A stretch of 64,000 nucleotides of DNA from Synchiropus splendidus. Taxonomy: Eukaryota; Chordata; Actinopteri; Syngnathiformes; Callionymidae. The stretch covers positions 1,185,501-1,249,500 of the forward strand of contig NC_071340.1 in NCBI RefSeq assembly GCF_027744825.2. Reading direction: 5' to 3'. Every line of letters starts with the position of its first letter. The first letter of the stretch is position 1. This document shows positions 1 through 11,259 of this stretch, in pieces. Below the pieces are notes generated by a model. That model ran no database searches, was not told the DNA's origin, and saw only the letters and a program-made list of their open reading frames with translations. The position numbers were made by a program, and so were the translations under genes.

Positions 1-225
1 TTTATGTTTGGCGTTCCGAAACCCACCTTATCTCAGGCTGAAAGGCGTTTTTGTCCATTGTGCCATAACTTTTCAGCGAAGCTTCAGAACATGAAATTTT
101 AACCTCCCACTATAGCAGAAAGGGTCTTTCTAGTAGTTGCACATCAAATCTAAACTGTCTGAAGTGTTTTTCCAAAGTTATTAACACTTTTATCTTTGGC
201 GTTCCGAAACCCACCTTATCTCAGG

Positions 226-264
226 CTGAAAAGCGTTTTTGTGCATTGTGCCATAACTTTTCAG
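226..264. other. Inverted repeat CTGAAAAG / CTTTTCAG with 23-nt loop (representative)
   Basis: Shown in the second monomer; it recurs at monomer positions 38-45 and 69-76. The two 8-nt arms are perfect reverse complements separated by 23 nt. TT after the CG in the left flank and AA before the right arm could extend the stem around a 2-nt bulge. Monomers with CAGCG after the right arm (for example near 76, 2,332 and 3,648) gain one further G-C pair. The CTTTTTAG substitution at about 38,421 and 42,178, and CTTGTCAG at about 19,244, 20,184, 22,439 and 23,380, break one pair. Hairpin or cruciform formation is inferred, not shown. Confidence 0.55.
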
Positions 265-265
265 G

Positions 266-273
266 GAAGCTTC
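266..273. other. GAAGCTTC palindrome carrying a HindIII site (representative)
   Basis: This lies at monomer positions 78-85 and is present in nearly all copies, so HindIII digestion should give a 188-bp ladder. Copies that lose it include the GGAAAGGTTC monomers (about 1,958, 3,272, 6,842), GGAAGATTC (about 11,732), GGAAGGTTC (about 23,953), and the GGAAGCCTC monomers (about 56,496, 57,812, 61,761, 62,321). The 187-nt monomers (GGGAGCTTC) also lose AAGCTT, because an A is missing. Confidence 0.8.
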
Positions 274-351
274 AGAACATGAAATTTTAACCTCCCACTA
301 TAGCAGAAAGGGTCTTTCTAGTAGGTGCACATCAAATCTAAGCTGTCTGAA

Positions 352-375
352 GTGTTTTTCGAAAGTTATCAACAC
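352..375. other. 24-bp dyad element with nested TTTCGAAA palindrome (representative)
   Basis: Shown in the second monomer; it recurs at monomer positions 164-187. GTGTT at the left and AACAC at the right are inverted repeats, and the middle holds the perfect 8-bp palindrome TTTCGAAA (positions 169-176). The palindrome exists only in monomers with G173; C173 (TTTCCAAA) and A173 (TTTCAAAA) monomers lack it. Two of the main class-defining sites (173 and 182) lie inside this element. Known context: short dyads are common in centromeric satellites, and alpha satellite alternates monomers with and without a protein-binding box. Binding of any protein here is speculation. Confidence 0.6.
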
Positions 376-3300
376 TTTTATGTTTGGCGTTCCGAAACCC
401 ACCTTATCTCAGGCTGAAAAGCGTTTTTGTGCATTGTGCCATAACTTTTCATTGAAGCTTCAGAACATGAAATTTTAACCTCCCACTATAGCAGAAAGGG
501 TCTTTCTAGTAGATGCACATCAAATCTAAACTGTCTGAAGTGTTTTTCCAAAGTTATTAACACTTTTATGTTTGGCGTTCCGAAACCCACCTTATCTCAG
601 GCTGAAAAGCGTTTTTGTGCATTGTGCCATAACTTTTCAGGGAAGCTTCAGAACATGTAATTTTAACCTCCCACTATAGCAGAAAGGGTCTTTCTAGTAG
701 TTGCACATCAAATCTAAACTGTCTGAAGTGTTTTTCAAAAGTTATCAACACTTTTATGTTTGGCGTTCCGAAACCCACCTTATCTCAGGCTGAAAAGCGT
801 TTTTGTGCATTGTGCCATAACTTTTCAGGGAAGCTTCAGAACATGAAATTTTAACCTCCCACTATAGCAGAAAGGGTCTTTCTAGTAGTTGCACATCAAA
901 TCTAAACTGTCTGAAGTGTTTTTCCAAAGTTATCAACACTTTTATGTTTGGCGTTCCGAAACCCACCTTATCTCAGGCTGAAAAGCGTTTTTACGCATTG
1001 TGACATAACTTTTCAGGGAAGCTTCAGAACATGAAATTTTAACCACCCACTATAGCAGAAAGGGTCTTTCTACTAGTTGCACATCAAATCTAAACTGTCT
1101 GAAGTGTTTTTCCAAAGTTATTAACACTTTTATGTTTGGCGTTCCGAAACCCACCTTATCTCAGGCTGAAAAGCGTTTTTTTGCATTGTGCCATAACTTT
1201 TCAGGGAAGCTTCAGAACATGAAATTTTAACCTCCCACTATAGCAGAAAGGGTCTTTCCAGTAGGTGCACATCAAATCTAAGCTGTCTGAAGTGTTTTTC
1301 GAAAGTTATCAACACTTTTATGTTTGGCGTTCCGAAACCCACCTTATCTCAGGCTGAAAAGCGTTTTTGTGCATTGTGCCATAACTTTTCAGGGAAGCTT
1401 CAGAACATGAAATTTTAACCTCCCACTATAGCAGAAAGGGTCTTTCTAGTAGATGCACATCAAATCTAAACTGTCTGAAGTGTTTTTCCAAAGTTATTAA
1501 CACTTTTATGTTTGGCGTTCCGAAACCCACCTTATCTCAGGCTGAAAAGCGTTTTTGTGCATTGTGCCATAACTTTTCAGGGAAGCTTCAGAACATGAAA
1601 TTTTAACCTCCCACTATAGCAGAAAGGGTCTTTCTAGTAGTTGCACATCAAATCTAAACTGTCTGAAGTGTTTTTCAAAAGTTATCAACACTTTTATGTT
1701 TGGCGTTCCGAAACCCACCTTATCTCAGGCTGAAAAGCGTTTTTGTGCATTGTGCCATAACTTTTCAGGGAAGCTTCAGAACATGAAATTTTAACCTCCC
1801 ACTATAGCAGAAAGGGTCTTTCTAGTAGTTGCACATCAAATCTAAACTGTCTGAAGTGTTTTTCAAAAGTTATCAACACTTTTATGTTTGGCGTTCCGAA
1901 ACCCACCTTATCTCAGGCTGAAAAGCGTTTTTGTGCATTGTGCCATAACTTTTCAGGAAAGGTTCAGAACATGAAATTTTAACCTCCCACTATAGCAGAA
2001 AGGGTCTTTCTAGTAGTTGCACATCAAATCTAAACTGTCTGAAGTGTTTTTCCAAAGTTATCAACACTTTTATGTTTGGCGTTCCGAAACCCACCTTATC
2101 TCAGGCTGAAAAGCGTTTTCACGCATTGTGCCATAACTTTTCAGGGAAGCTTCAGAACATGAAATTTTAACCACCCACTATAGCAGAAAGGGTCTTTCTA
2201 GTAGGTGCACATCAAATCTAAGCTCTCTGAAGTGTTTTTCGAAAGTTATCAACACTTTTATGTTTGGCGTTCCGAAACCCACCTTATCTCAGGCTGAAAA
2301 GCGTTTTTGTGCATTGTGCCATAACTTTTCAGCGAAGCTTCAGAACATGAAATTTTAACCTCCCACTATAGCAGAAAGGGTCTTTCTAGTAGATGCACAT
2401 CAAATCTAAACTGTCTGAAGTGTTTTTCCAAAGTTATTAACACTTTTATGTTTGGCGTTCCGAAACCCACCTTATCTCAGGCTGAAAAGCGTTTTTGTGC
2501 ATTGTGCCATAACTTTTCAGGGAAGCTTCAGAACATGAAATTTTAACCTCCCACTATAGCAGAAAGGGTCTTTCTAGTAGTTGCACATCAAATCTAAACT
2601 GTCTGAAGTGTTTTTCAAAAGTTATCAACACTTTTATGTTTGGCGTTCCGAAACCCACCTTATCTCAGGCTGAAAAGCGTTTTTGTGCATTGTGCCATAA
2701 CTTTTCAGGGAAGCTTCAGAACATGAAATTTTAACCTCCCACTATAGCAGAAAGGGTCTTTCTAGTAGTTGCACATCAAATCTAAACTGTCTGAAGTGTT
2801 TTTCCAAAGTTATCAACACTTTTATGTTTGGCGTTCCGAAACCCACCTTATCTCAGGCTGAAAAGCGTTTTTGTGCATTGTGCCATAACTTTTCAGGGAA
2901 GCTTCAGAACATCAAATTTTAACCTCCCACTATAGCAGAAAGGGTCTTTCTAGTAGGTGCACATCAAATCTAAGCTGTCTGAAGTGTTTTTCGAAAGTTA
3001 TCAACACTTTTATGTTTGGCGTTCCGAAACCCACCTTATCTCAGGCTGAAAAGCGTTTTTGTGCATTGTGCCATAACTTTTCAGGGAAGCTTCAGAACAT
3101 GAAATTTTAACCTCCCACTATAGCAGAAAGGGTCTTTCTAGTAGTTGCACATCAAATCTAAGCTGTCTGAAGTGTTTTTCAAAAGTTATCAACACTTTTA
3201 TGTTTGGCGTTCCGAAACCCACCTTATCTCAGGCTGAAAAGCGTTTTTGTGCATTGTGCCATAACTTTTCAGGAAAGGTTCAGAACATGAAATTTTAACC

Positions 3301-4324
3301 TCCCACGATAGCAGAAAGGGTCTTTCTAGTAGTTGCACATCAAATCTAAGCTCTCTGAAGTGTTTTTCGAAAGTTATCAACACTTTTATGTTTGACGTTC
3401 CGAAACCCACCTTATCTCAGGCTGAAAAGCGTTTTTGTGCATTGTGCCATAACTTTTCAGGGAAGCTTCAGAACATGAAATTTTAACCTCCCACTATAGC
3501 AGAAAGGGTCTTTCTAGTAGTTGCACATCAAATCTAAACTGTCTGAAGTGTTTTTCCAAAGTTATTAACACTTTTATGTTTGGCGTTCCGAAACCCACCT
3601 TATCTCAGGCTGAAAAGCGTTTTTGTGCATTGTGCCATAACTTTTCAGCGAAGCTTCAGAATATGAAATTTTAACCTCCCACTATAGCAGAAAGGGTCTT
3701 TCTAGTAGTTGCACATCAAATCTAAACTGTCTGAAGTGTTTTTCCAAAGTTATTAACACTTTTATGTTTGGCGTTCCGAAACCCACCTTATCTCAGGCTG
3801 AAAAGCGTTTTTGTGCATTGTGCCATAACTTTTCAGGGAAGCTTCAGAACATGAAATTTTAACCTCCCACTATAGCAGAAAGGGTCTTTCTAGTAGGTGC
3901 ACATCAAATCTAAGCTGTCTGAAGTGTTTTTCGAAAGTTATCAACACTTTTATGTTTGGCGTTCCGAAACCCACCTTATCTCAGGCTGAAAAGCGTTTTT
4001 GTGCAATGTGCCATAACTTTTCAGGGAAGCTTCAGAACATGAAATTTTAACCTCCCACTATAGCAGAAAGGGTCTTTCTAGTAGATGCACATCAAATCTA
4101 AACTGTCTGAAGTGTTTTTCCAAAGTTATTAACACTTTTATGTTTGGCGTTCCGAAACCCACCTTATCTCAGGCTGAAAAGCGTTTTTGTGCATTGTGCC
4201 ATAACTTTTCAGGGAAGCTTCAGAACATGAAATTTTAACCTCCCACTATAGCAGAAAGGGTCTTTCTAGTAGTTGCACATCAAATCTAAACTGTCTGAAG
4301 TGTTTTTCAAAAGTTATCAACACT

Positions 4325-5880
4325 TTTATGTTTGGCGTTCCGAAACCCACCTTATCTCAGGCTGAAAAGCGTTTTTGTCCATTGTGCCATAACTTTTCAG
4401 CGAAGCTTCAGAACATGAAATTTTAACCTCCCACTATAGCAGAAAGGGTCTTTCTAGTAGTTGCACATCAAATCTAAACTGTCTGAAGTGTTTTTCCAAA
4501 GTTATTAACACTTTTATGTTTGGCGTTCCGAAACCCACCTTATCTCAGGCTGAAAAGCGTTTTTGTGCATTGTGCCATAACTTTTCAGGGAAGCTTCAGA
4601 ACATGAAATTTTAACCTCCCACTATAGCAGAAAGGGTCTTTCTAGTAGGTGCACATCAAATCTAAGCTGTCTGAAGTGTTTTTCGAAAGTTATCAACACT
4701 TTTATGTTTGGCGTTCCGAAACCCACCTTATCTCAGGCTGAAAAGCGTTTTTGTGCATTGTGCCATAACTTTTCATTGAAGCTTCAGAACATGAAATTTT
4801 AACCTCCCACTATAGCAGAAAGGGTCTTTCTAGTAGATGCACATCAAATCTAAACTGTCTGAAGTGTTTTTCCAAAGTTATTAACACTTTTATGTTTGGC
4901 GTTCCGAAACCCACCTTATCTCAGGCTGAAAAGCGTTTTTGTGCATTGTGCCATAACTTTTCAGGGAAGCTTCAGAACATGAAATTTTAACCTCCCACTA
5001 TAGCAGAAAGGGTCTTTCTAGTAGTTGCACATCAAATCTAAACTGTCTGAAGTGTTTTTCCAAAGTTATCAACACTTTTATGTTTGGCGTTCCGAAACCC
5101 ACCTTATCTCAGGCTGAAAAGCGTTTTTACGCATTGTGACATAACTTTTCAGGGAAGCTTCAGAACATGAAATTTTAACCACCCACTATGGCAGAAAGGG
5201 TCTTTCTAGTAGTTGCACATCAAATCTAAACTGTCTGAAGTGTTTTTCCAAAGTTATTAACACTTTTATGTTTGGCGTTCCGAAACCCACCTTATCTCAG
5301 GCTGAAAAGCGTTTTTGTGCATTGTGCCATAACTTTTCAGGGAAGCTTCAGAACATGAAATTTTAACCTCCCACTATAGCAGAAAGGGTCTTTCCAGTAG
5401 GTGCACATCAAATCTAAGCTGTCTGAAGTGTTTTTCGAAAGTTATCAACACTTTTATGTTTGGCGTTCCGAAACCCACCTTATCTCAGGCTGAAAAGCGT
5501 TTTTGTGCATTGTGCCATAACTTTTCAGGGAAGCTTCAGAACATGAAATTTTAACCTCCCACTATAGCAGAAAGGGTCTTTCTAGTAGATGCACATCAAA
5601 TCTAAACTGTCTGAAGTGTTTTTCCAAAGTTATTAACACTTTTATGTTTGGCGTTCCGAAACCCACCTTATCTCAGGCTGAAAAGCGTTTTTGTGCATTG
5701 TGCCATAACTTTTCAGGGAAGCTTCAGAACATGAAATTTTAACCTCCCACTATAGCAGAAAGGGTCTTTCTAGTAGTTGCACATCAAATCTAAACTGTCT
5801 GAAGTGTTTTTCAAAAGTTATCAACACTTTTATGTTTGGCGTTCCGAAACCCACCTTATCTCAGGCTGAAATGCGTTTTT
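4325..5880. repeat. Left-edge block, copy 2
   Basis: This is the second copy of the block at the left edge. It carries the same marker series: GTCCATT/CAGCGAAG at about 4,378, CATTGAAG at about 4,774, ACGCATTGTGACAT at 5,129, and CTTTCCAGTAGG at 5,391. It lacks one monomer relative to copy 1. A shorter third version holding only the last four monomer types lies at about 8,085-8,850: ACGC at about 8,135, then CTTTCCAGTAGG at 8,397, the A137 type, and the TTTTTCAAAAG type. Confidence 0.75.
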
Positions 5881-8800
5881 GTGCATTGTGCCATAACTTT
5901 TCAGGGAAGCTTCAGAACATGAAATTTTAACCTCCCACTATAGCAGAAAGGGTCTTTCTAGTGGTTGCACATCAAATCTAAACTGTCTGAAGTGTTTTTC
6001 CAAAGTTATCAACACTTATGTTTGGCGTTCCGAAACCCACCTTATCTCAGGCTGAAAAGCGTTTTTACGCATTGTGCCTTAACTTTTCAGGCAAACTTCA
6101 GAACATGAAATTTTAACCTCCCACTATAGCAGAAAGGGTCTTTCTAGTAGGTGCACATCAAATCTAAGCTGTCTGAAGTGTTTTTCGAAAGTTATCAACA
6201 CTTTTATGTTTGGCGTCCCGCAACCCACCTTATCTCAGGCTGAAAAGCGTTTTTGTGCATTGTGCCATAACTTTTCAGGGAAGCTTCAGAACATGAAATT
6301 TTAACCTCCCACTATAGCAGAAAGGGTCTTTCTAGTAGTTGCACATCAAATCTAAACTGGCTGAAGTGTTTTTCCAAAGTTATTAACACTTTTATGTTTG
6401 GCGTTCCGAAACCCACCTTATCTCAGGCTGAAATGCGTTTTTGTGCATTGTGCCATAACTTTTCAGGGAAGCTTCGGAACATGAAATTTTAACCTCCCAC
6501 TATAGCAGAAAGGGTCTTTCTAGTAGTTGCACATCAAATCTAAACTGTCTGAAGTGTTTTTCGAAAGTTATCAACACTTTTATGTTTGGCGTTCCGAAAC
6601 CCACCTTATCTCAGGCTGAAAAGCGTTTTTGTGCATTGTGCCATAACTTTTCAGGGAAGCTTCAGAACATGAAATTTTAACCTCCCACTATAGCAGAAAG
6701 GGTCTTTCTAGTAGTTGCACATCAAATCTAAGCTGTCAGAAGTGTTTTTCAAAAGTTATCAACACTTTTATGTTTGGCGTTCCGAAACCCACCTTATCTC
6801 AGGCTGAAAAGCGTTTTTGTGCATTGTGCCATAACTTTTCAGGAAAGGTTCAGAACATGAAATTTTAACCTCCCACTATAGCAGAAAGGGTCTTTCTAGT
6901 AGTTGCACATCAAATCTAAACTGTCTGAAGTGTTTTTCCAAAGTTATCAACACTTTTATGTTTGGCGTTCCGAAACCCACCTTATCTCAGGCTGTAAAGC
7001 GTTTTTACGCATTGTGCCATAACTTTTCACGGAAGCTTCAGAACATGAAATTTTAACCTCCCACTATAGCAGAAAGGGTCTTTCTAGTAGGTGCACATCA
7101 AATCTAAGCTCTCTGAAGTGTTTTTCGAAAGTTATCAACACTTTTATGTTTGGCGTTCCGAAACCCACCTTATCTCAGGCTGAAAAGCGTTTTTGTGCAT
7201 TGTGCCATAACTTTTCAGGGAAGCTTCAGAACATGAAATTTTAACCTCCCACTATAGCAGAAAGGGTCTTTCTAGTAGTTGCACATCAAATCTAAACTGT
7301 CTGAAGTGTGTTTCCAAAGTTATTAACACTTTTATGTTTGGCGTTCCGAAACCCACCTTATCTCAGGCTGAAAAGCGTTTTTGTGCATTGTGCCATAACT
7401 TTTCAGCGAAGCTTCAGAACATGAAATTTTAACCTCCCACTATAGCAGAAAGGGTCTTTCTAGTAGTTGCACATCAAATCTAAACTGTCTGAAGTGTTTT
7501 TCCAAAGTTATTAACACTTTTATGTTTTGCGTTCCGAAACCCACCTTATCTCAGGCTGAAAAGCGTTTTTGTGCATTGTGCCATAACTTTTCAGCGAAGC
7601 TTCAGAACATGAAATTTTAACCTCCCACTATAGCAGAAAGGGTCTTTCTAGTAGTTGCACATCAAATCTAAACTGTCTGAAGTGTTTTTCCAAAGTTATT
7701 AACACTTTTATGTTTGGCGTTCCGAAACCCACCTTATCTCAGGGTGAAAAGCGTTTTTGTGCATTGTGCCATAACTTTTCAGGGAAGCTTCAGAACATGA
7801 AATTTTAACCTCCCACTATAGCAGAAAGGGTTTTTCTAGTAGTTGCACATCAAATCTAAACTGTCTGAAGTGTTTTTCACAAGTTATCAACACTTTTATG
7901 TTTGGCGTTCCGAAACCCACCTTATCTCAGGCTGAAAAGCGTTTTTGTGCATTGTGCCATAACTTTTCAGGGAAGCTTCAGAACATGAAATTTTAACCTC
8001 CCACTATAGCAGAAAGGGTCTTTCTAGTAGTTGCACATCAAATCTAAACTGTCTGAAGTGTTTTTCCAAAGTTATCAACACTTTTATGTTTGGCGTTCCG
8101 AAACCCACCTTATCTCAGGCTGAAAAGCTTTTTTACGCATTGTGCCATAACTTTTCAGGGAAGCTTCAGAACATGAAATTTTAACCTCCCACTATAGCAG
8201 AAAGGGTCTTTCTAGTAGTTGCACATCAAATCTAAACTGTCTGAAGTGTTTTTCCAAAGTTATTAACACTTTTATGTTTGGCGTTCCGAAACCCACCTTA
8301 TCTCAGGCTGAAAAGCGTTTTTGTGCATTGTGCCATAACTTTTCAGGGAAGCTTCAGAACATGAAATTTTAACCTCCCACTATAGCAGAAAGGGTCTTTC
8401 CAGTAGGTGCACATCAAATCTAAGCTGTCTGAAGTGTTTTTCGAAAGTTATCAACACTTTTATGTTTGGCGTTCCGAAACCCACCTTACCTCAGGCTGAA
8501 AAGCGTTTTTGTGCATTGTGCCATAACTTTTCAGGGAAGCTTCAGAACATGAAATTTTAACCTCCCACTATAGCAGAAAGGGTCTTTCTAGTAGATGCAC
8601 ATCAAATCTAAACTGTCTGAAGTGTTTTTCCAAAGTTATTAACACTTTTATGTTTGGCGTTCCGAAACCCACCTTATCTCAGGCTGAAAAGCGTTTTTGT
8701 GCATTGTGCCATAACTTTTCAGGGAAGCTTCAGAACATGAAATTTTAACCTCCCACTATAGCAGAAAGGGTCTTTCTAGTAGTTGCACATCAAATCTAAA

Positions 8801-11250
8801 CTGTTTGAAGTGTTTTTCAAAAGTTATCAACACTTTTATGTTTGGCGTTCCGAAACCCACCTTATCTCAGGCTGAAAAGCGTTTTTGTGCATTGTGCCAT
8901 AACTTTTCAGGGAAGCTTCAGAACATGAAATATTAACCTCCCACTATAGCAGAAAGGGTCTTTCTCGTAGTTGCACATCAAATCTAAACTGTCTGAAGTG
9001 TTTTTCCAAATTTATCAACACTTTCATGTTTGGCGTTCCGAAACCCACCTTATCTCAGGCTGAAAAGCGTTTTTGTGCATTGTGCCATAACTTTTCAGGG
9101 AAGCTTCAGAACATGAAATTTTAACCTCCCACTATAGCAGAAAGGGTCTTTCTCGTAGTTGCACATCAAATCTAAACTGTCTGAAGTGTTTTTCCAAAGT
9201 TATCAACACTTTTATGTTTGGCGTTCCGAAACCCACCTTATCTCAGGCTGAAAAGCGTTTTTACGCATTGTGCCATAACTTTTCAGGGAAGCTTCAGAAC
9301 ATGAAATTTTAACCTCCCACTATAGCAGAAAGGGTCTTTCTAGTAGGTGCACATCAAATCTAAGCTGTCTGAAGTGTTTTTCGAAAGTTATCAACACTTT
9401 TATGTTTGGCGTTCCGAAACCCACCTTATCTCAGGCTGAAAAGCGTTTTTGTGCATTGTGCCATAACTTTTCAGGGAAGCTTCAGAACATGAAATTTTAA
9501 CCTCCCACTATAGCAGAAAGGGTCTTTCTAGTAGATGCACATCAAATCTAAACTGTCTGAAGTGTTTTTCCAAAGTTATTAACACTTTTATGTTTGGCGT
9601 TCCGAAACCCACCTTATCTCAGGCTGAAAAGCGTTTTTGTGCATTGTGCCATAACTTTTCAGGGAAGCTTCAGAACATGAAATTTTAACCTCCCACTATA
9701 GCAGAAAGGGTCTTTCTTCTAGGTGCACATCAAATCTAAGCTGTCTGAAGTGTTTTTCGAAAGTTATCAACACTTTTATGTTTGGCGTCCCGAAACCCAC
9801 CTTATCTCAGGCTGTAAAGCGTTTTTGTGCATTGTGCCATAACTTTTCAGGGAAGCTTCAGAACATGAAATTTTAACCTCCCACTATAGCAGAAAGGGTC
9901 TTTCTAGTAGGTGCACATCAAATCTAAGCTGTCTGAAGTGTTTTTCGAAAGTTATCAACACTTTTATGTTTGGCGTTCCGAAACCCACCTTATCTCAGGC
10001 TGAAAAGCGTTTTTGTGCATTGTGCCATAACTTTTCAGGAAAGCTTCAGAACATGAAATTTTAACCTCCCACTATAGCAGAAAGGGTCTTTCTAGTAGAT
10101 GCACATCAAATCTAAACTGTCTGAAGTGTTTTTCCAAAGTTATTAACACTTTTATGTTTGGCGTTCCGAAACCCACCTTATCTCAGGCTGAAAAGCGTTT
10201 CTGTGCATTGTGCCATAACTTTTCAGGGAAGCTTCAGAACATGAAATTTTAACCTCCCACTATAGCAGAAAGGGTCTTTCTAGTAGTTGCACATCAAATC
10301 TAAACTGTCTGAAGTGTTTTTCCAAAGTTATCAACACTTTTATGTTTGGCGTTCCGAAACCCAACTCATCTCAGGCTGAAAAGCGTTTTTGTGCATTGTG
10401 CCATAACTTTTCAGGGAAGCTTCAGAACATGAAATTTTAACCTCCCACTATAGCAGAAAGGGTCTTTCTAGTAGTTGCACATCAAATCTAAGCTGTCTGA
10501 AGTGTTTTTCAAAAGTTATCAACACTTTTATGTTTGGCGTTCCGAAACCCACCTTATCTCAGGCTGAAAAGCGTTTTTGTGCATTGTGCCATAACTTTTC
10601 AGGGAAGCTTCAGAACATGAAATTTTAACCTCCCACTATAGCAGAAAGGGTCTTTCTAGTAGTTGCACATCAAATCTAAACTGTCTGAAGTGTTTTTCCA
10701 AAGTTATTAACACTTTTATGTTTGGCGTTCCGAAACCCACCTTATCTCAGGCTGAAAAGCGTTTTTGTGCATTGTGCCATAACGTTTCACGGAATCTTCA
10801 AAACATGAAATTTTAACGTCCCACTATAGCAGAAAGGGTCTTTCTAGTAGGTGCACATCAAATCTAAGCTGTCTGAAGTGTTTTTCGAAAGTTATCAACA
10901 CTTTTATGTTTGGCGTTCCGAAACCCACCTTATCTCAGGCTGACAAGCGTTTTTGTGCATTGTGCCATAACTTTTCAGGGAAGCTTCAGAACATGAAATT
11001 TTAACCTCCCACTATAGCAGAAAGGGTCTTTCTAGTAGTTGCACATCAAATCTAAACTGGCTGAAGTGTTTTTCCAAAGTTATTAACACTTTTATGTTTG
11101 GCGTTCCGAAACCCACCTTATCTCAGGCTGAAATGCGTTTTTGTGCATTGTGCCATAACTTTTCAGGGAAGCTTCAGAACATGAAATTTTAACCTCCCAC
11201 TATAGCAGAAAGGGTCTTTCTAGTAGTTGCACATCAAATCTAAACTGTCT
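5881..11250. repeat. Satellite, irregular order of classes
   Basis: All monomers are of the left-domain classes with no gene. Landmarks are: GAAATGCG at about 5,869 and 6,431; CTAAACTGG at 6,351, which recurs at 11,051 (25 monomers later) and 16,503 (29 later), each time followed by a GAAATGCG monomer; three CAGCGAAG or neighbouring monomers at about 7,400-7,600; and two adjacent monomers with CTTTCTCGTAG at about 8,964 and 9,152. A137 monomers are concentrated in the first 10 kb of the window. I could not define a clean long HOR period here. Confidence 0.7.
6011..6020. other. 2-nt deletion monomer junction (AACACTTATG)
   Basis: AACACTTTTATG is shortened to AACACTTATG, giving the only length change in the first 29 kb. 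The same 2-nt loss occurs independently at about 61,864 and 62,426 inside the right-hand trimer duplication. Confidence 0.9.
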
Positions 11251-11259
11251 GAAGTGTTT

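Larger units (their letters stand above)
1..1750. repeat. Left-edge block, copy 1 (about 9 monomers)
   Basis: This run of monomers recurs at 4,325 onward. Shared markers are GTCCATT with CAGCGAAG (first monomer), CATTGAAG (third), TTTTTACGCATTGTGACAT with AACCACCC (sixth, at 993), and CTTTCCAGTAGGTGC (seventh, at about 1,255). The offset is 4,324 bp (23 monomers) for the first three monomers. It becomes 4,136 bp (22 monomers) afterwards because the fourth monomer (GTAGTTGC, TTTTTCAAAAG) has no counterpart in the second copy. The right end is approximate. Confidence 0.75.

Noticed and set aside
88..120. TATA-like string CACTATAGCAG in each monomer as a possible promoter
   Set aside because: There is no initiator, coding sequence or other promoter element at suitable spacing, and it is repeated in every monomer with free substitution (TATACC, CAATAG, TACAGC).
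3198..3410. Minus-strand open reading frames of 70 codons (also at 44,737 and 55,289)
   Set aside because: They cover the reverse complement of ordinary monomers and differ from neighbours only by single stop-removing substitutions, so they are chance frames.
7518..7528. Perfect match to the yeast ARS consensus (TTTTATGTTTT), also near 29,330 and 61,500
   Set aside because: It results from one G-to-T change in the common TTTTATGTTTG. With 340 A/T-rich copies such a match is expected by chance, and the motif is meaningful only in budding yeasts.
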